From Pseudoxanthobacter soli DSM 19599 (GTDB lineage Bacteria > Pseudomonadota > Alphaproteobacteria > Rhizobiales > Segnochrobactraceae): 42,184 bases of DNA. The stretch is taken from the NCBI GenBank assembly GCA_945898215.1, contig CAMDHY010000027.1, positions 1 through 42,184 of the forward strand. Direction: 5' to 3'. The position numbers and the translations under genes were made by a program. Positions 40,424 to 42,184 of this stretch are shown here, in pieces. The stretch's first letter is position 1, and the number at the start of each line of letters is the position of its first letter. The notes under the pieces were generated by a model. That model worked only from the letters and a program-made list of their open reading frames with translations, was not told where the DNA came from and did no database searches.

Positions 40424-40704
40424 GATATGTTCGCCTCAATAGAGGTCGTGTCAGAAAGCGTTTGCGGATGGAATATCCAGATCTACAACGTGCATAGTGT
40501 AGCAGGAAACGATGACACCATCGATTCGCCGGGATCACATCTGCATCACCAGGAGGCGCGAAGAGGTCGCGAAGTCGTGATGTCTCGTGATGATGTGGAG
40601 CGATTTCGTCAGCAAGGTTGACCGATCGGCAGACGACCTTGGTGACGCCGCGGCCATCGATGAATGGGCCCGGCCGCCGGAGCGAGCCGCGGCCGCCGAG
40701 CCCG
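40424..40704. other. Lower-GC intergenic region
   Basis: About 280 nt, clearly richer in A/T in its first 200 nt than the flanking genes. It contains a 64-codon open frame on the plus strand (40427-40621) with no family resemblance, no Shine-Dalgarno and biased composition; not accepted as a gene. It probably holds the promoter of the small membrane protein and the 3' region of deoB. Confidence 0.5.
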
Positions 40705-41979
40705 TCAGAAAAACGACGTGCCGTGCCGCCCCGGGGCGAGGCCGAGCCAGGCGGCGACGCTCTCGCCGATGTCGGCGAACGTCGCCCGGCGCCCGACCGT
40801 ACCGCCGGCGATGCCGGGCCCGAAGGCGAGGATCGGCACGTGCTCGCGGGTGTGGTCGCTGCCCGCGGCCGTCGGGTCGCAGCCGTGGTCGGCCGTCAGC
40901 ACGACGAGGTCACCGGGCCTCAGCGCCGCGGTGAGCTCCGGCAGCCGCCGGTCGAAGTGCTCGAGAGCGGCGGCATAGCCGGCCGGGTCGCGGCGGTGGC
41001 CGAAGAGGGTGTCGAAGTCGACGAAGTTCGTCATCACCAGGGCGCCGGCCGGTGCGCGCGCCACCGCCGCGAGCGTCGCGTCGAACAGCGCATCGTTGCC
41101 CGCCGCCTTCACCGTCTCGGTCATGCCGCGGTGGGCGAAGATGTCGCCAATCTTGCCGATGGCGATCACCGCCCGCCCGTCCGCCTCGGCGCGGTCGAGC
41201 AAGGTCGGCTCGGGGGGCGGCACGGCGTAATCGCGGCGGTTCGCCGTGCGGGTGAAACCGGTCTCGGCGTCGCCGACGAAGGGGCGGGCGATGACCCGGC
41301 CGATGCCGAGCGGGTCGACCAGCCGGCGGGCGATTGCGCAGACCGCGTAGAGCCGCTCGAGCCCGAAATGCTCTTCGTGGGCAGCGATCTGGAAGACCGA
41401 GTCGCCCGAGGTGTAACAGATCGGCTTGCCCGTCCGGACGTGCTCGGCGCCGAGGCGGGCGATGATCTCGGTGCCAGAGGCGTGGCAGTCGCCGAGGATG
41501 CCGGGCAGCTTCGCCTCGGCCACCAGCGCGGCGATCAGCTCCGGCGGGAACGTCGGCACCGTCTCGGGGAAGTAGGTCCACGCGAACGGCACCGGCACGC
41601 CGGTGATCTCCCAGTGCCCGGACGGCGTGTCCTTGCCGAGCGAGACCTCCGCGCCGTAGCCCCAAAGCCCCTCCGGCACCGCGGTCGCCAGCAGGCCGGC
41701 CGGCACCGAGCCGGTCGAGGCGGCGGCCGCCGCGCCCAGGCCGAGGCGGTCGAGGTTGGGCAATCGAAGCGGTCCGACGGCACCGCCACCGCCATCAGCC
41801 GCCCCGCGGCCGTCGCAGTCCCCGCGCGCACAGGCCGCCGCGACGTGGCCGAGGGTGTCGGAGGCCGCGTCGCCACTCCCCCACCGCGCCGCGTCACCGG
41901 CCGCGCCGATGCCGACCGAGTCGAGCACCAGCAGGAACGCGCGGCGGGCGGGCGGGGCAGTCTCGAGGGTCTGGCTCAT
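40705..41979 (-). CDS. deoB: Phosphopentomutase
   Basis: Interconverts (deoxy)ribose 1- and 5-phosphate in nucleoside salvage. The 424-residue protein has the alkaline-phosphatase-like fold with D in '[19 protein letters not shown]', '[18 protein letters not shown]', '[27 protein letters not shown]', '[19 protein letters not shown]', '[32 protein letters not shown]' and '[25 protein letters not shown]', covering the metal ligands and the phosphoryl-accepting Thr/Ser region. A Gly/Ala-rich insert (about 50-70) is unusual. ATG 41979; a GTG one codon earlier is possible. Confidence 0.95.
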   Translation of the reverse strand: MSQTLETAPPARRAFLLVLDSVGIGAAGDAARWGSGDAASDTLGHVAAACARGDCDGRGAADGGGGAVGPLRLPNLDRLGLGAAAAASTGSVPAGLLATAVPEGLWGYGAEVSLGKDTPSGHWEITGVPVPFAWTYFPETVPTFPPELIAALVAEAKLPGILGDCHASGTEIIARLGAEHVRTGKPICYTSGDSVFQIAAHEEHFGLERLYAVCAIARRLVDPLGIGRVIARPFVGDAETGFTRTANRRDYAVPPPEPTLLDRAEADGRAVIAIGKIGDIFAHRGMTETVKAAGNDALFDATLAAVARAPAGALVMTNFVDFDTLFGHRRDPAGYAAALEHFDRRLPELTAALRPGDLVVLTADHGCDPTAAGSDHTREHVPILAFGPGIAGGTVGRRATFADIGESVAAWLGLAPGRHGTSFF

Positions 41980-42038
41980 CACCGATGATGTGCCCCCGGC
42001 GCCGCGGGGCGGTCAAGACCGGCTGTTCCTACACGCGA

Positions 42039-42063
42039 ACCCTCCCCCCTCGCGGGGGAGGGT
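42039..42063. repeat. Short GC-rich hairpin repeat upstream of deoB
   Basis: ACCCTCCCCC (42039-42048) and GGGGGAGGGT (42054-42063) form a perfect 10-bp stem with a 5-nt loop, followed by GGGAGGGGGG. This sequence is a common intergenic repeat in alphaproteobacterial genomes. It is the main recognisable item in the last 200 nt of the window; no gene is seen there. Confidence 0.65.
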
Positions 42064-42184
42064 AGGGAGGGGGGGCGCCGCGGGCTCAATCGCCCGACAT
42101 GGGGCCCGACGCTTCAGCGACCGTGCGCGTCGAACGCCGCAGGAGTCCTGACGCCGCGCTCCCGCGCGGCACCCCCCGCCCGTC

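Noticed and set aside
40427-40621. 64-codon plus-strand frame in the low-GC gap
   Set aside because: No Shine-Dalgarno, no family, no support from neighbours.
1-42184. tRNA, rRNA, CRISPR, insertion sequence, integrase or riboswitch
   Set aside because: No T-loop-like sequence in a cloverleaf setting, no regularly spaced repeats, no transposase or integrase frame and no recognisable riboswitch core were seen by eye. A dedicated scan (tRNAscan, Infernal) could still find small RNAs.

Overview
The window is about 42 kb of very GC-rich, densely coding DNA from a methylotrophic alphaproteobacterium, most likely in the Hyphomicrobiales (Rhizobiales). The lineage call rests on sciP (CtrA inhibitor), a split glyQ/glyS glycyl-tRNA synthetase, a Rhizobiales-type in-frame palindromic insert in glyS, kdsD, a PmtA-like methyltransferase, and C1-metabolism genes. 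The genus cannot be fixed from sequence alone. No tRNA, rRNA, CRISPR array, insertion sequence or prophage was seen.

Region 1 (27-12264) is the methylotrophy block, organised as two divergent transcription units around an AT-rich intergenic region (7327-7515). Leftward runs a tight nine-gene unit: a DUF3280 exported protein, a NitT/TauT-type ABC importer (binding protein, permease, ATPase), MfnB for methanofuran synthesis, a DmrB-like flavoprotein, a DUF6513/dihydropteroate-synthase-like protein, a DUF447 protein and a periplasmic SRPBCC protein. This looks like C1-carrier (methanofuran/tetrahydromethanopterin) biosynthesis with an importer of unknown substrate inside it. Rightward runs a PQQ-associated ABC system resembling the lanthanide-utilisation (lut) cluster of Methylorubrum: binding protein, beta-propeller, ATPase, ABC-2 permease and a small exported protein. 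It ends at a strong bidirectional hairpin shared with aqpZ.

Region 2 (12319-17066) has aquaporin Z and then glyQ-vapB-vapC-glyS, in which a toxin-antitoxin pair sits between the two synthetase subunit genes and glyS carries an 87-bp in-frame palindromic element. Region 3 (17238-21226) holds a RES/Xre-type toxin-antitoxin pair, a MepA murein endopeptidase and pcaHG (protocatechuate 3,4-dioxygenase).

Region 4 (21386-25911) is a candidate envelope-signalling module: an exported FecR-domain protein divergent from a TPR/outer-membrane-barrel protein and a CHASE2 adenylate/guanylate cyclase, with a near-consensus CRP-like palindrome between them. Region 5 (25954-36785) contains cell-envelope and housekeeping genes (VOC protein, MltB-like transglycosylase, KdsD, NfeD/SPFH pair, ferrochelatase, 5'-nucleotidase family protein, NUDIX, metallophosphoesterase) plus a second VapC-type module and a small DUF1963-like protein. 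Region 6 (36695-42184) has a GNAT enzyme, sciP with two CtrA-like boxes upstream, mnmA, a PmtA-like methyltransferase, a small membrane protein and deoB.

The most notable items are the ABC importer inside the C1-cofactor operon, the lut-like system with its export-type permease, the FecR-barrel-CHASE2 cyclase module with a CRP-like site, and the two insertions (vapBC and palindromic element) in the glycyl-tRNA synthetase locus. All functional links are inferred from sequence and gene order.
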